Assembly (NCBI GenBank): GCA_020635115.1
Contig: JACKAK010000001.1
Location: 310,001-374,000 of the forward strand
Length of the DNA: 64,000 nt
Origin: Halobacteriovoraceae bacterium
GTDB lineage: Bacteria; Bdellovibrionota; Bacteriovoracia; Bacteriovoracales; Bacteriovoracaceae
Reading direction: 5' to 3'
Below the pieces are notes generated by a model. The model was given only the letters and a program-made list of their open reading frames with translations, ran no database searches and was not told the origin of the DNA. Numbering within the stretch: the stretch's first letter is position 1; every line of letters starts with the position of its first letter. Shown here in pieces: positions 25,445 through 33,506 of this stretch. The translations under genes and the position numbers were made by a program.

Positions 25445-26710
25445 ATGCTAGACATCAAATTCATTGCAGCTAATAAAGATATTGTTTTAAAGGCAATTAC
25501 AGACAAGCAAATCAAACTTGATGTTGATGAAATATTGAATTTAAATAATCAAATTATTGAAAAAAAACAGGCACTTCAAGTTTTACAGGAAAAACGAAAC
25601 TCTAATTCAAAAGCTGTTCCTAAGGCCAATGCTGAAGAAAAACAAAAATTAATTGCTGAAACTAAGGAAATTTCTTCTCAGATTAAGACGATTGAACCTG
25701 AACTCACTCAACTAAAAAACTCTTTTGATACACTTATGCTACAAGTGCCTCAGATCCCATCAAAAAAAGCGCCCTTTGGAAAGAGTGATGCTGATAATGT
25801 GGTCGTTGCTGAAATTGGAAATCGCCCTGAATTCTCATTTTCTCCAAAGAGTCATATTGAAATCCTCGAAAAAAATAATTGGGCCGAATTCAAAAACATT
25901 GGAAACGTATGTGGATCTAGAAGTTATACTCTCCTTAACAAAATGGTAATTTATGAACAGGCCGTACTAAGGCTAGCAATGGATATGCTTATTGAAAAAG
26001 GATTTAACTTGATGTCAATGCCTTCCCTGGCCAGGGGTGAAGCTTTAATGGGAACAGGTCATTTTCCTGCTGGAGAAGATCAAGTTTACCTTATGGAAAA
26101 AGATAATATGTATCTATCTGGGACTGCTGAAGTTCAGATGAATTACCTCAATGCTAACAAAATTCTTTCAGAAAATGATTTGCCAATTCTTTATGCTGGA
26201 GTTTCTCCTTGTTTCCGCAGAGAGGCAGGGAGTTATGGGAAAGATGTTAAGGGCCTAATTCGAGTCCACCAATTTTTAAAAGTTGAACAATATATTCTAT
26301 GCAAGGCGGACATTGCTGAAACTGAAAAATGGCATGAGATCTTGCTCAATAACTCTAAAGAAATGGTTGAAAAACTCGAACTTCCTTATAGAGTCATTGA
26401 GTGTTGTACGGGTGATATGGGTGCAGGAAAATATAGAATGTTTGACATTGAATGTTGGGTTCCAAGCGAACAGACTTATAGAGAAACTCACAGCTGCTCA
26501 GCTCTACTAGACTGGCAAGCAAGAAGAACAAATACTCGTTACCGAGTTGGTGAAAAAGAAGTCGAATATTGTCATACATTAAATAATACGATGGTAGCAT
26601 CACCAAGGATTTTAGTGCCCTTAATTGAGTGTCATCAAGATGAAAATGGAAGAATTAGAATTCCCAAGGCATTAAGAAGTTATATGAGAAATGAAGAATA
26701 TTTAAATTAG
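25445..26710 (+). CDS. serS: Seryl-tRNA synthetase
   Basis: A 421-residue class II synthetase. The N-terminal coiled-coil arm (residues 25-100, rich in Glu, Lys and Gln) holds the tRNA-Ser long arm. The catalytic core has the Ser-binding GTAEVQ, motif 2 FRREAGSYGKDVKGLIRVHQF and motif 3 NNTMVASPRILVPLIE. The frame opens eight codons earlier at a GTG-type codon, but ATG 25445 with AAGGAG seven bases before it is the standard start. No T-box leader is visible. Confidence 0.95.
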   Translation: MLDIKFIAANKDIVLKAITDKQIKLDVDEILNLNNQIIEKKQALQVLQEKRNSNSKAVPKANAEEKQKLIAETKEISSQIKTIEPELTQLKNSFDTLMLQVPQIPSKKAPFGKSDADNVVVAEIGNRPEFSFSPKSHIEILEKNNWAEFKNIGNVCGSRSYTLLNKMVIYEQAVLRLAMDMLIEKGFNLMSMPSLARGEALMGTGHFPAGEDQVYLMEKDNMYLSGTAEVQMNYLNANKILSENDLPILYAGVSPCFRREAGSYGKDVKGLIRVHQFLKVEQYILCKADIAETEKWHEILLNNSKEMVEKLELPYRVIECCTGDMGAGKYRMFDIECWVPSEQTYRETHSCSALLDWQARRTNTRYRVGEKEVEYCHTLNNTMVASPRILVPLIECHQDENGRIRIPKALRSYMRNEEYLN

Positions 26711-26722
26711 TTATTCTTCATT
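26690..26722. terminator. Hairpin shared by two convergent gene ends
   Basis: AATGAAGAATA (26690-26700) and TATTCTTCATT (26712-26722) form a perfect 11-bp stem with an 11-base loop. The stem lies in the last codons of serS and of the convergent 130-residue gene, so both proteins carry Asn-Glu-Glu near the end. It probably acts as a bidirectional terminator or mRNA 3' stabiliser, although there is no long T run. Confidence 0.5.
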
Positions 26723-27103
26723 TGAGTTATCAGCAATCTGATCAATCAATTCTTTATTGTCTTTTGAGAATGGATAAACCTCATTAGAAAAGGTTAGAAG
26801 TTCATTTTCAGAAGTATTCTTTTTGAAAGCATATTCCTTTACATGGAGATCATTATTAATTTGAACAAGGACTACTTTTTCATAAATTTGAGGCCTGTAT
26901 AAATTGTCAATTTGGCAAAAATAATCAGAAACATATACTTCAGGAATTTCAGTAAAAGGTTCATTTTTTATAAACTCATACCTACCTCCAATCGATTCAA
27001 TGCATGTTCCTCTGCTTGAGACTCCGCTTAAAACAATTTCATTAATTTGCGCAAGAGCTGATAAAGATAAAATAAGATTTAATACACATAGAGTTTTTTT
27101 CAC
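26711..27103 (-). CDS. Secreted protein of unknown function
   Basis: A 130-residue protein with a signal peptide (TLCVLNLILSLSALAQ). Two Cys of the mature part (RGTCIES, DYFCQID) could form a disulfide. No family recognised. The start codon is GTG, with a perfect AAGGAGG five bases before it, which implies high translation. The stop abuts that of serS. Confidence 0.6.
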   Translation of the reverse strand: MKKTLCVLNLILSLSALAQINEIVLSGVSSRGTCIESIGGRYEFIKNEPFTEIPEVYVSDYFCQIDNLYRPQIYEKVVLVQINNDLHVKEYAFKKNTSENELLTFSNEVYPFSKDNKELIDQIADNSNEE

Positions 27104-27307
27104 CAGTTCCTCCTTTTCGAATGAAAAACCTTAACATCGAAATTACGTTTATTCGAGTAATTTTATAGAGTTAATGAGTAGTAACCCAGCTTTTTACTTT
27201 TTTGATTAGGATTCTATCTTGTTGATATTATATTCATAAATCACAATAATAAGTCCTAGGTAGCTAAAAATAAACCCTGGCCATGAGTATTGAGTAAAGA
27301 ATAAGAG

Positions 27308-27335
27308 TAAAGATTTTGCCTAGTACACCCGAGAA
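27308..27335 (+). promoter_or_regulatory. Candidate sigma-28 (FliA) promoter before cheV
   Basis: TAAAGATT (seven of eight bases of TAAAGTTT) is followed after 12 bases by CCCGAGAA (six of eight of GCCGATAA). The enteric spacing is 11. It lies 49 bases before the CheV start, and chemotaxis genes are commonly under FliA control, so the match is meaningful though imperfect. Confidence 0.5.
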
Positions 27336-27384
27336 GTTCAGTAGAAATTAAAGTTTTAAACTGGTGATAACGGAGATAATAAAA

Positions 27385-28311
27385 ATGTCTACAATTTCAA
27401 ATAAGGGTATTCTTCTTGAAACAGGCACGAATGAGTTAGAACTCATGGAGTATTATGTTGCCAATTACAAGCAGGCCATTAATGTCCTTAAAATAAAGAG
27501 AATCATTCAATTTGATCCGAATGCCGTTACACCTGTGCTTGAAGTTCATAAGTCAGTTCTTGGAATGATAAAAAATGAAGGAGATATGATTTCAGTTATT
27601 GATTTAAGAAAATATTATGGAATAACTGAAGAGTTTGCTGAAGGCCAGGGCGTTGTTGTAATTACAGAATTTAATGAGAAAAAAGTAGGATTTCTTGTAG
27701 ATAAAATAATCGCAATACGTAGAATTATGTGGAGTGACTTAGAAACGGCCCATGATGTAAAAGAGCAAGGAAACATTACGGCCATGGCACCCTTGGGAGA
27801 TCATTACCTTACAATTGTTGACTTTGAAAGTGTTGTTGAAGAAGTATTTCCTTCTCACAGTGTAGAAAAAACACATGTTAAAGGTGATAAAGAACTTAGG
27901 GCCGATATTAAAATCGCACTGGCCGATGATTCGATAACTATTCAAAAAATGCTTGTGAAAATATTAAATGACAATGGTTATACTAATGTTACAGTCTTCA
28001 ACAACGGAAAAGAGATACTTGAAAATGTGCTAGCGACCAATTCTGTCGAAAACCCGGCAAATCATTATGACATCGTTCTATCCGACATTGAGATGCCTGT
28101 AATGGATGGGCTTACGATGTGTAGACAGCTGAAAGAGAAAATGCCTAGTGTAAAAGTTATTATTGTCTCATCATTAATTTCAGAGCAACTCATTAGAAAA
28201 TGCCAAACTGTAAAAGCAGATAGAGCAATCCCCAAAAGCCGTCTAGATGAAGTAATCCATGAAGTGGATAAAATGTGTCTGGAAAATGATGGACTAAAAA
28301 AAGTTGCTTAA
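27385..28311 (+). CDS. cheV: CheV-type chemotaxis protein (CheW + receiver)
   Basis: A 308-residue two-domain protein. Residues 10-165 are CheW-like (ELMEYYVANYKQAINVLKIKRIIQ..., VISVIDLRKYYG, KVGFLVDKIIAIRRIMWSDLE), coupling receptors to CheA. Residues 180-300 are a receiver domain with the acidic pair IALADDS, the phosphorylated Asp in VLSDIEMPVMDGL, the Ser of IIVSSL and Lys of AIPKSRL. The frame opens at a GTG seven codons earlier; ATG 27385 with GGAGA upstream is preferred. No other chemotaxis genes are in the window. The stop overlaps that of aroA by four bases. Confidence 0.9.
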   Translation: MSTISNKGILLETGTNELELMEYYVANYKQAINVLKIKRIIQFDPNAVTPVLEVHKSVLGMIKNEGDMISVIDLRKYYGITEEFAEGQGVVVITEFNEKKVGFLVDKIIAIRRIMWSDLETAHDVKEQGNITAMAPLGDHYLTIVDFESVVEEVFPSHSVEKTHVKGDKELRADIKIALADDSITIQKMLVKILNDNGYTNVTVFNNGKEILENVLATNSVENPANHYDIVLSDIEMPVMDGLTMCRQLKEKMPSVKVIIVSSLISEQLIRKCQTVKADRAIPKSRLDEVIHEVDKMCLENDGLKKVA

Positions 28312-29516
28312 TTCATCACTTCAAAAAAGTTTTTAAATGATTTATTTACGTGAATATAATTATTCAAATGACCGCCTTTGTTTACTCTTAAAAAAAGGTA
28401 GGCCATCATTATAATTCGATGATCTGCGGGTAGATTTGTTAGATCTATTTCACTTGATTTTTTGACTCCTCCAACAATAATCAAAGTATCATTTGCATAT
28501 TCATGTTGAACACCAAACGCACGAAGAATTTTTAAAATCTCTTCAACTCTATCACTTTCTTTATGTCTAAGGACTTCTAGGTTTCTGAGATAGCTAGTCC
28601 CTTCACAGTAGCTACAAACGAAGGCCAATGTGGGAACAAGATCAGGAAAGCCTGAACAGTCTTTATCGATAGGATGCAAAGTTTTCGCTTTCTTTAGACT
28701 TAATCCATCTTCATTTAATACCAGTTTTCCACCCATTTCAGTGATAATTTCCAAAAAAATTGAATCTGCTTGAAAAGGATCTACTACTTTATAGTTTGAA
28801 ACTGTTACGTTTCCATGAACAAGCGCCAAGGCCAATGGATATGAAAGAGAGCTAAAATCAACAGGTATTTCAAATACGTTTTTACCACTCTTAAATTCAT
28901 CTATTAAACTTAAAGTCATTTCAAAATACTTTACAGAATTTTCCATATTGAGTGGAATAATTTGTAGCGAAGTGTTTGCAAAAGCAAGATAAAGTCCAGT
29001 AGCAAATTGAGTAGTTTCATGGGAAGGAATTTCAACCGTACCTTCTGTATGAGCTGGCCCTTTAATTGAAATCCATGGAGACTGATCAAGATTTAAACTC
29101 GTTACTACTTTTAGTTGATTGAGTGAATTTAACAAATCTTGCATCGGACGTTTTCTCATATGTCCTTTTGCATTTATATTGTATTTTCTTCTACCTCGAC
29201 TAAGTAGTGGAATCAAGAAACGGTTTGTTGTCCCACCATCACCTGTTTCTAAATCTACTACTTCTATTGAATCTTCGCATTCAGGAAATGAATTTAGAAT
29301 TTCAATTGAATTTCCTTCATCTATAATTTCTAAACCTATTGCTCTTAGACAATTAATCATTGCTGTCACATCAGATGACGATGAAATATTATTGAGTCTA
29401 ATTTTGCCAGGGAAGATACTGCTTAAAATCAGCGCTCTATTTGCATATGATTTTGATGTAGGGACGCTTAATGTTTTATCAAAAGAAGTTGATGTAACAT
29501 GAAAGGTATCAGACAT
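28308..29516 (-). CDS. aroA: 3-phosphoshikimate 1-carboxyvinyltransferase (EPSP synthase)
   Basis: A 402-residue shikimate-pathway enzyme that joins PEP to shikimate-3-phosphate. Family motifs are PTSKSYANRALIL (N-terminal Lys-Ser substrate site), ETGDGGTTNRFLIPL, GHMRKRPMQDLL and LRHKESDRVEEIL. It is somewhat shorter than the usual 425-440 residues. It is last in the aroC-aroB-aroA operon and overlaps aroB by eight bases. GAG lies six bases before the ATG. Confidence 0.93.
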   Translation of the reverse strand: MSDTFHVTSTSFDKTLSVPTSKSYANRALILSSIFPGKIRLNNISSSSDVTAMINCLRAIGLEIIDEGNSIEILNSFPECEDSIEVVDLETGDGGTTNRFLIPLLSRGRRKYNINAKGHMRKRPMQDLLNSLNQLKVVTSLNLDQSPWISIKGPAHTEGTVEIPSHETTQFATGLYLAFANTSLQIIPLNMENSVKYFEMTLSLIDEFKSGKNVFEIPVDFSSLSYPLALALVHGNVTVSNYKVVDPFQADSIFLEIITEMGGKLVLNEDGLSLKKAKTLHPIDKDCSGFPDLVPTLAFVCSYCEGTSYLRNLEVLRHKESDRVEEILKILRAFGVQHEYANDTLIIVGGVKKSSEIDLTNLPADHRIIMMAYLFLRVNKGGHLNNYIHVNKSFKNFFEVMN

Positions 29517-30510
29517 TGAGAACTCTTTTAAATCTAGTTTTAAATTCTTTAAGTGACATTTTTGTGATTAATGGATTTCCAATTTTAGGTATATCTATTA
29601 ATTCAATTTCGTTTTGATTCACAATCTTCTTATCTTTAAGGATATATTCCATTAATTTGTCTATATTGACTATTTGTTCTAGTGGTTCTTTAAGAGGAAA
29701 GGAAAAGGCATGTCCATATTCTAATAGTTCATCTACCAATTCATCTCTTCCAAATAATTTCAATTCGTAAAACATTCCCCAAAATACGGCCATTCCATGG
29801 GGATACTTATATTCACTTTCAATGGCGTGTCCAATAGTATGCCCAAGATTTAAATACTTTCTTTTTCCACTTTCTTTAAAATCTTCTTCTGTAATTTTTA
29901 ACTTATAATCGGCACAAGATTTAAACAACTCCCCTGGAGTGAAATCCCCTTGTGTTAGATAATGAATATCATCTGATAAAAAAATGTACTTTATGATTTC
30001 ACCATCACCACTGTGTTTTTCATCAATGGAAAGGGTATCGACAAAACTCTCATCTATAAAAATATTGTCTGGTAGATGAAAACCTCCCACCAGATTCTTA
30101 CCTGAAGTTGAATTAATTCCGACCTTTCCGCCAATTGAAGCGTCTACCATGGACAAGACTGTTGTAGGAATGGCCGACCAGCTTATGCCCCTCAAAAGTA
30201 AAGAGGCCACCATGCCTCCAAAATCTGAAGTTGCTCCCCCTCCAAAAGTAACAAGGTGAGCTTTTCTGTGGATGCCCTCCTTAAGAAAAAATTCTAATGC
30301 TTTTTCTAACTCAGAAAAATTTTTAGTTGATTCACCTTCTTGAGCAATGAAAGTAATCACTTTGTGCCGGTCAATATTTTTCAATGACTGACATGGCCCG
30401 ACATAGAGCTCATCAATTTTTTTGTCTATAACAAGTAAAAGCGTATCAGTTTCAATTTTCTCAATTTTTTTAAGAATATCCGAAAAATTCAACCTGTAAA
30501 TTTCAGTCAT
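29509..30510 (-). CDS. aroB: 3-dehydroquinate synthase
   Basis: A 333-residue NAD- and metal-dependent enzyme making 3-dehydroquinate from DAHP. Motifs include VTFGGGATSDFGGMVASLLLRGISW, IPTTVLSMVDASIGGKVGIN and GKNLVGGFHLP, and the metal-ligand His in LNLGHTIGHAIE. It starts three bases after aroC ends and runs into aroA. Confidence 0.93.
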   Translation of the reverse strand: MTEIYRLNFSDILKKIEKIETDTLLLVIDKKIDELYVGPCQSLKNIDRHKVITFIAQEGESTKNFSELEKALEFFLKEGIHRKAHLVTFGGGATSDFGGMVASLLLRGISWSAIPTTVLSMVDASIGGKVGINSTSGKNLVGGFHLPDNIFIDESFVDTLSIDEKHSGDGEIIKYIFLSDDIHYLTQGDFTPGELFKSCADYKLKITEEDFKESGKRKYLNLGHTIGHAIESEYKYPHGMAVFWGMFYELKLFGRDELVDELLEYGHAFSFPLKEPLEQIVNIDKLMEYILKDKKIVNQNEIELIDIPKIGNPLITKMSLKEFKTRFKRVLNV

Positions 30511-30513
30511 ACT

Positions 30514-31515
30514 CTACTCGATATTTTGATAAGCATTTTGTCTCAAGTAATGATCGGCAATAATAAACTTTACCATGGCCTCTGCAACAGGGACGGCCCG
30601 GGGGACAATACATGGGTCATGTCGACCTTGTTTTGCCTTTTCTCCAATTGTAGAAGTGGGTTTAAAAGTAATAGAAAAGTACATTCTATCTCCATTTGAT
30701 ATTCCCCCTTCAATTCCACCAAAATGGGCCCGATTCTTCGAGACCTCTTCTCCCGAAAGTTCGGCCATCTTAGATCCGAGTCCATATTCAAAGGAAGTTA
30801 CTGCACCAATAGACATTAGGGCCTTGGCGATATCTGCTTTAAGTTTATCAAATGCAGGTTCTCCGAGTCCTGCTGGAGCGCCATCGACAATTATAGATAT
30901 TCGACCTCCAACTGAATTACCACTTTTCTTAAGATCTAGAAGATACTTTTCTATTTCTGAATTTTTGCTCAAAATAGGAAAATGATATGGAGAAAAATCT
31001 TGATTAACGTCGATTAATAAGGGATCTTCAATCTCAAAAGGTCCCATTTTTGTTATAAATCCAGTGACTTTTATATTCGGAATGATTAAAGATGAAAAGT
31101 GGCCAGCAATGACTCTGGCCAAGGTTTCACGACCACTTGAGCGTCCACCTCCGCGGTGATCTCTTCTCCCATATTTTTGCATATACGTTTTATCAGCATG
31201 TCCTGGGCGATAATCATCCTTTATCGCATCATAATCTTTACTTCTTTGGTTGGTATTTCTAACAATAACTGCAATTGGAGTACCTAAAGTATGGCCTTCA
31301 AAAACACCAGAAAGAATTTCGGCCTTATCTGGTTCTTTTCGAGCAGTGGTTCCTTTCGTTTTCCCTGGCGCTCTACGATCAAGTTCTTTCTGTAGATCAT
31401 CAATATTAACCTTTAAACCAGCTGGAATTCCGTCTAAAACAACTCCTAATGCTTCTCCGTGAGATTCACCAAAAGTTGTCATTGAAATTAATTTACCAAA
31501 TGAATTTCCTCTCAT
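30514..31515 (-). CDS. aroC: Chorismate synthase
   Basis: A 333-residue FMN-dependent enzyme that makes chorismate from EPSP. It has the classic GNSFGKLISMTTFGESHG start, DRRAPGKTKGTT, GRRDHRGGGRSSGRETLAR and the GGISNGDRMYF loop. It leads the aroCBA operon. I see no good Shine-Dalgarno before ATG 31515, only TTATCTTC, although the protein start is standard. Two near-identical 13-base repeats lie just upstream. Confidence 0.94.
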   Translation of the reverse strand: MRGNSFGKLISMTTFGESHGEALGVVLDGIPAGLKVNIDDLQKELDRRAPGKTKGTTARKEPDKAEILSGVFEGHTLGTPIAVIVRNTNQRSKDYDAIKDDYRPGHADKTYMQKYGRRDHRGGGRSSGRETLARVIAGHFSSLIIPNIKVTGFITKMGPFEIEDPLLIDVNQDFSPYHFPILSKNSEIEKYLLDLKKSGNSVGGRISIIVDGAPAGLGEPAFDKLKADIAKALMSIGAVTSFEYGLGSKMAELSGEEVSKNRAHFGGIEGGISNGDRMYFSITFKPTSTIGEKAKQGRHDPCIVPRAVPVAEAMVKFIIADHYLRQNAYQNIE

Positions 31516-31525
31516 GAAGATAATT

Positions 31526-31562
31526 TACTTGTACTTAGACCAATTCGTCTACTTGTATTTAG
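31526..31562. repeat. 13-base direct repeat upstream of aroC
   Basis: TACTTGTACTTAG (31526-31538) and TACTTGTATTTAG (31550-31562) differ at one base and are 24 bases apart, a little over two helical turns. They fill most of the 49-base gap between aroC and the next gene, the only place for an aroC operator or promoter. A binding site for a regulator of aromatic amino acid synthesis is possible, but no known box is matched. Confidence 0.5.
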
Positions 31563-31564
31563 TA

Positions 31565-32083
31565 TTATTCTACATAGGTTATATCTGCAGCACCTCTTTT
31601 TTCAATAATTTGTTCCTCATAAGGCATAATCTCATAGACTGGAGCAATATTTTTAAATGGAATGGAAAGATCGTTTATGTAAATCTCGCCCAATTCTAAA
31701 AGAGGCCCTTTATCACTTGGGACAATCTTTAAGTCCACTAATCCGCTTTGCAAATTATATTTACCTTCTAAGGAATCAATTTCTATAATTGAATCTATTG
31801 ATTCACTTTCTTGAGAGACAATATGTACTTTTCCAACTAAATTACCTTCGTCGTTATAGGCATAAAATCTCATAATATCTGCAAAATCAATATTAAAACA
31901 AAGTAGAGAAACAAACTCCATGTCCAATTCAATTCTAAATTTCTCACCCTCTTGATTAACCTTATCAAACGATATTAATTCGATTTGGCCTAGTTTATCT
32001 TCTACATCGATACAGTTTGCATAGGTATACGAACAACAAAAAATTAAAGACCAAAAAAAGAAAATTAATATTCGCAATTTCAA
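31565..32083 (-). CDS. Secreted protein of unknown function
   Basis: A 172-residue protein with a signal peptide (ILIFFFWSLIFCCSYTYANC). Predicted mostly beta (RIELDMEFVSLLCFNIDFADIMRFYAY, GKYNLQSGLVDLKIVPSD, LGEIYINDLSIPFKNIAPVYEIMP). It starts with TTG, supported by AAGGAG seven bases upstream. It follows the CBS gene by 25 bases and may share its transcript. Family not recognised. Confidence 0.6.
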   Translation of the reverse strand: MKLRILIFFFWSLIFCCSYTYANCIDVEDKLGQIELISFDKVNQEGEKFRIELDMEFVSLLCFNIDFADIMRFYAYNDEGNLVGKVHIVSQESESIDSIIEIDSLEGKYNLQSGLVDLKIVPSDKGPLLELGEIYINDLSIPFKNIAPVYEIMPYEEQIIEKRGAADITYVE

Positions 32084-32108
32084 AATTATCTCCTTTTTTA
32101 GAGATAAA

Positions 32109-32579
32109 TCAATGCGTTTTTAAATCACAAATTGCTTTCAATATATTAGATCTTTGCAATACGCCAACAACTTTTCCTTCTTCATCTATAACAGGATAAA
32201 CGTGAAAAGGTAGCTTTAAAAACAAATCAACTGCTTCAAAAAGTGGTGAGTTTGTCCTACACACAACAACTTGTTTCGTCATGTAATCTTTTGTCACCCC
32301 AGATGGAACTTGGTTATATTTTTCATCGTAAGCGTGCTTCAAGCAATCTTTCTCAGACAAAAAACCTAAGAGTTTTCCACTGCTGTTTACAACAGGAGCC
32401 CCTGAAATATTTGAATTTAACATCGTATTCGCTGCAACTGTTATGCTGGTTTGTGGATCAAGACATAAAACAGGTGAATAAGTTACATAATTATCAATTG
32501 TGAGTTCCTGCTCATGCTCATTTTGATCAATATGACCTTGGTGAACATATTTTGCAAGTTCAGAAACACTTTCACTCAT
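32109..32579 (-). CDS. CBS-domain protein
   Basis: A 156-residue protein that is essentially a CBS pair: YSPVLCLDPQTSITVAANTMLNSNISGAPVVNSSGKLLGFLSEKDCL and MTKQVVVCRTNSPLFEAVDLFLKLPFHVYPVIDEEGKVVGVLQRSNIL. Such stand-alone pairs bind adenine nucleotides. AGGAGG sits just before the ATG. A perfect 8-bp inverted repeat lies 14 bases upstream of the start and suggests regulation at or near the transcript start. Confidence 0.85.
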   Translation of the reverse strand: MSESVSELAKYVHQGHIDQNEHEQELTIDNYVTYSPVLCLDPQTSITVAANTMLNSNISGAPVVNSSGKLLGFLSEKDCLKHAYDEKYNQVPSGVTKDYMTKQVVVCRTNSPLFEAVDLFLKLPFHVYPVIDEEGKVVGVLQRSNILKAICDLKTH

Positions 32580-32592
32580 ATGGCCTCCTAAA

Positions 32593-32610
32593 GCATACTG
32601 GGCAGTATGC
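32593..32610. promoter_or_regulatory. Palindrome GCATACTG-GG-CAGTATGC in the leader of the CBS gene
   Basis: An exact eight-base inverted repeat with a two-base centre lies between the ribosome site of the CBS gene and the upstream region. As DNA it looks like a dimeric repressor operator; as RNA the two-base loop would be strained, so an operator is more likely. Confidence 0.5.
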
Positions 32611-32798
32611 CACTCCTTTAATATGCTCCTCCTCTATTAAAAATGAGTGATAAAACCTTCAAATACAAAAAGAAAGATCAAATCTCCTGTTATTTTAGAT
32701 CTTTATCTAGTCTCTATTTTCCTTAGGCCAGTAGAATCTAACTTCTTGAATATGTCTATTTTCTTCGCTATACAGTCTCTGATTACAAGGGGATAGAT

Positions 32799-33506
32799 GT
32801 GTATAAAGATGATGTAGAGAATTTAAGGGAAATTCAAAGTTTAATTAAAAATAGTATACTCAACCAAAAAAAAATTGATGAAGAAAATTCGAATATTGAC
32901 ACTGTAGAGAAAAATGTTTCTAAAAGAAGCCTCGAAGGTGAATTATTAAAAGAAGAACTTATCATTACTAAAGACCTAATAAGAAATACAGAAAAGGCAC
33001 TCGATGATTTCCAAATCAAATTATCACAGCTTCAACGAAACCAAGATTTTATCAAAACACAGAAGCAATTGAGTGATTATGAAAAAGAAGAAATATTTTT
33101 AGAACAAAAAAAATCTGAAACTGAAGAAATACTCCTCACTCATTATGAAAAAGTCGAAGATATTGAGCAAAAATTGTTAGATCTAGATCAGTTTCTTCAA
33201 GGTGCCAACGAATCTATAAAAAAAATGCAAGAAGTTGCATCGCCAAAAATTGAAAGATTTAATAGAGAAATTCAAAACAATAGCAATCGAATCAATAATC
33301 TTTTAAATCTTTGTAAAGTAGAAACAAAAGATATATTTCTACATGTTCAAAATATTATTAAGAACGGACAACTCTTGGCCGAACTTAGAGGCAATAGTTG
33401 CGGAGTATGTCGTATAGAAGTAGATAGAGTAACGCAATCAAAAATTGAAAATTTCCAGTCTATTGAAAACTGTCCAGGATGTAAGAGAATACTAATTTCA
33501 ATTTAA
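32799..33506 (+). CDS. Coiled-coil C4 zinc-ribbon protein (DUF164/CT398-like)
   Basis: A 235-residue protein with a long antiparallel coiled coil (about residues 1-180, rich in Glu, Lys, Gln and Leu) and a C-terminal C4 zinc ribbon: CGVCRIEVDRV...ENCPGCKR. This is the DUF164 (zf-RING_7) architecture, as in chlamydial CT398, which has been linked to RpoN or secretion ATPase regulation. The start is GTG with AGGGG suitably placed; an overlapping ATG at 32797 is in another frame and stops quickly. Confidence 0.85.
   Translation: MYKDDVENLREIQSLIKNSILNQKKIDEENSNIDTVEKNVSKRSLEGELLKEELIITKDLIRNTEKALDDFQIKLSQLQRNQDFIKTQKQLSDYEKEEIFLEQKKSETEEILLTHYEKVEDIEQKLLDLDQFLQGANESIKKMQEVASPKIERFNREIQNNSNRINNLLNLCKVETKDIFLHVQNIIKNGQLLAELRGNSCGVCRIEVDRVTQSKIENFQSIENCPGCKRILISI

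Noticed and set aside
27349..27371. TAAAGTTT followed by GTGATAA as a second sigma-28 promoter for cheV
   Set aside because: The gap between the parts is about seven bases, too short for FliA; the upstream match at 27308 has nearly correct spacing.
30570..30985. Open frames in other frames of the aroC gene (73 and 136 codons)
   Set aside because: aroC has full-length family motifs in its own frame; these are shadows without ribosome sites.
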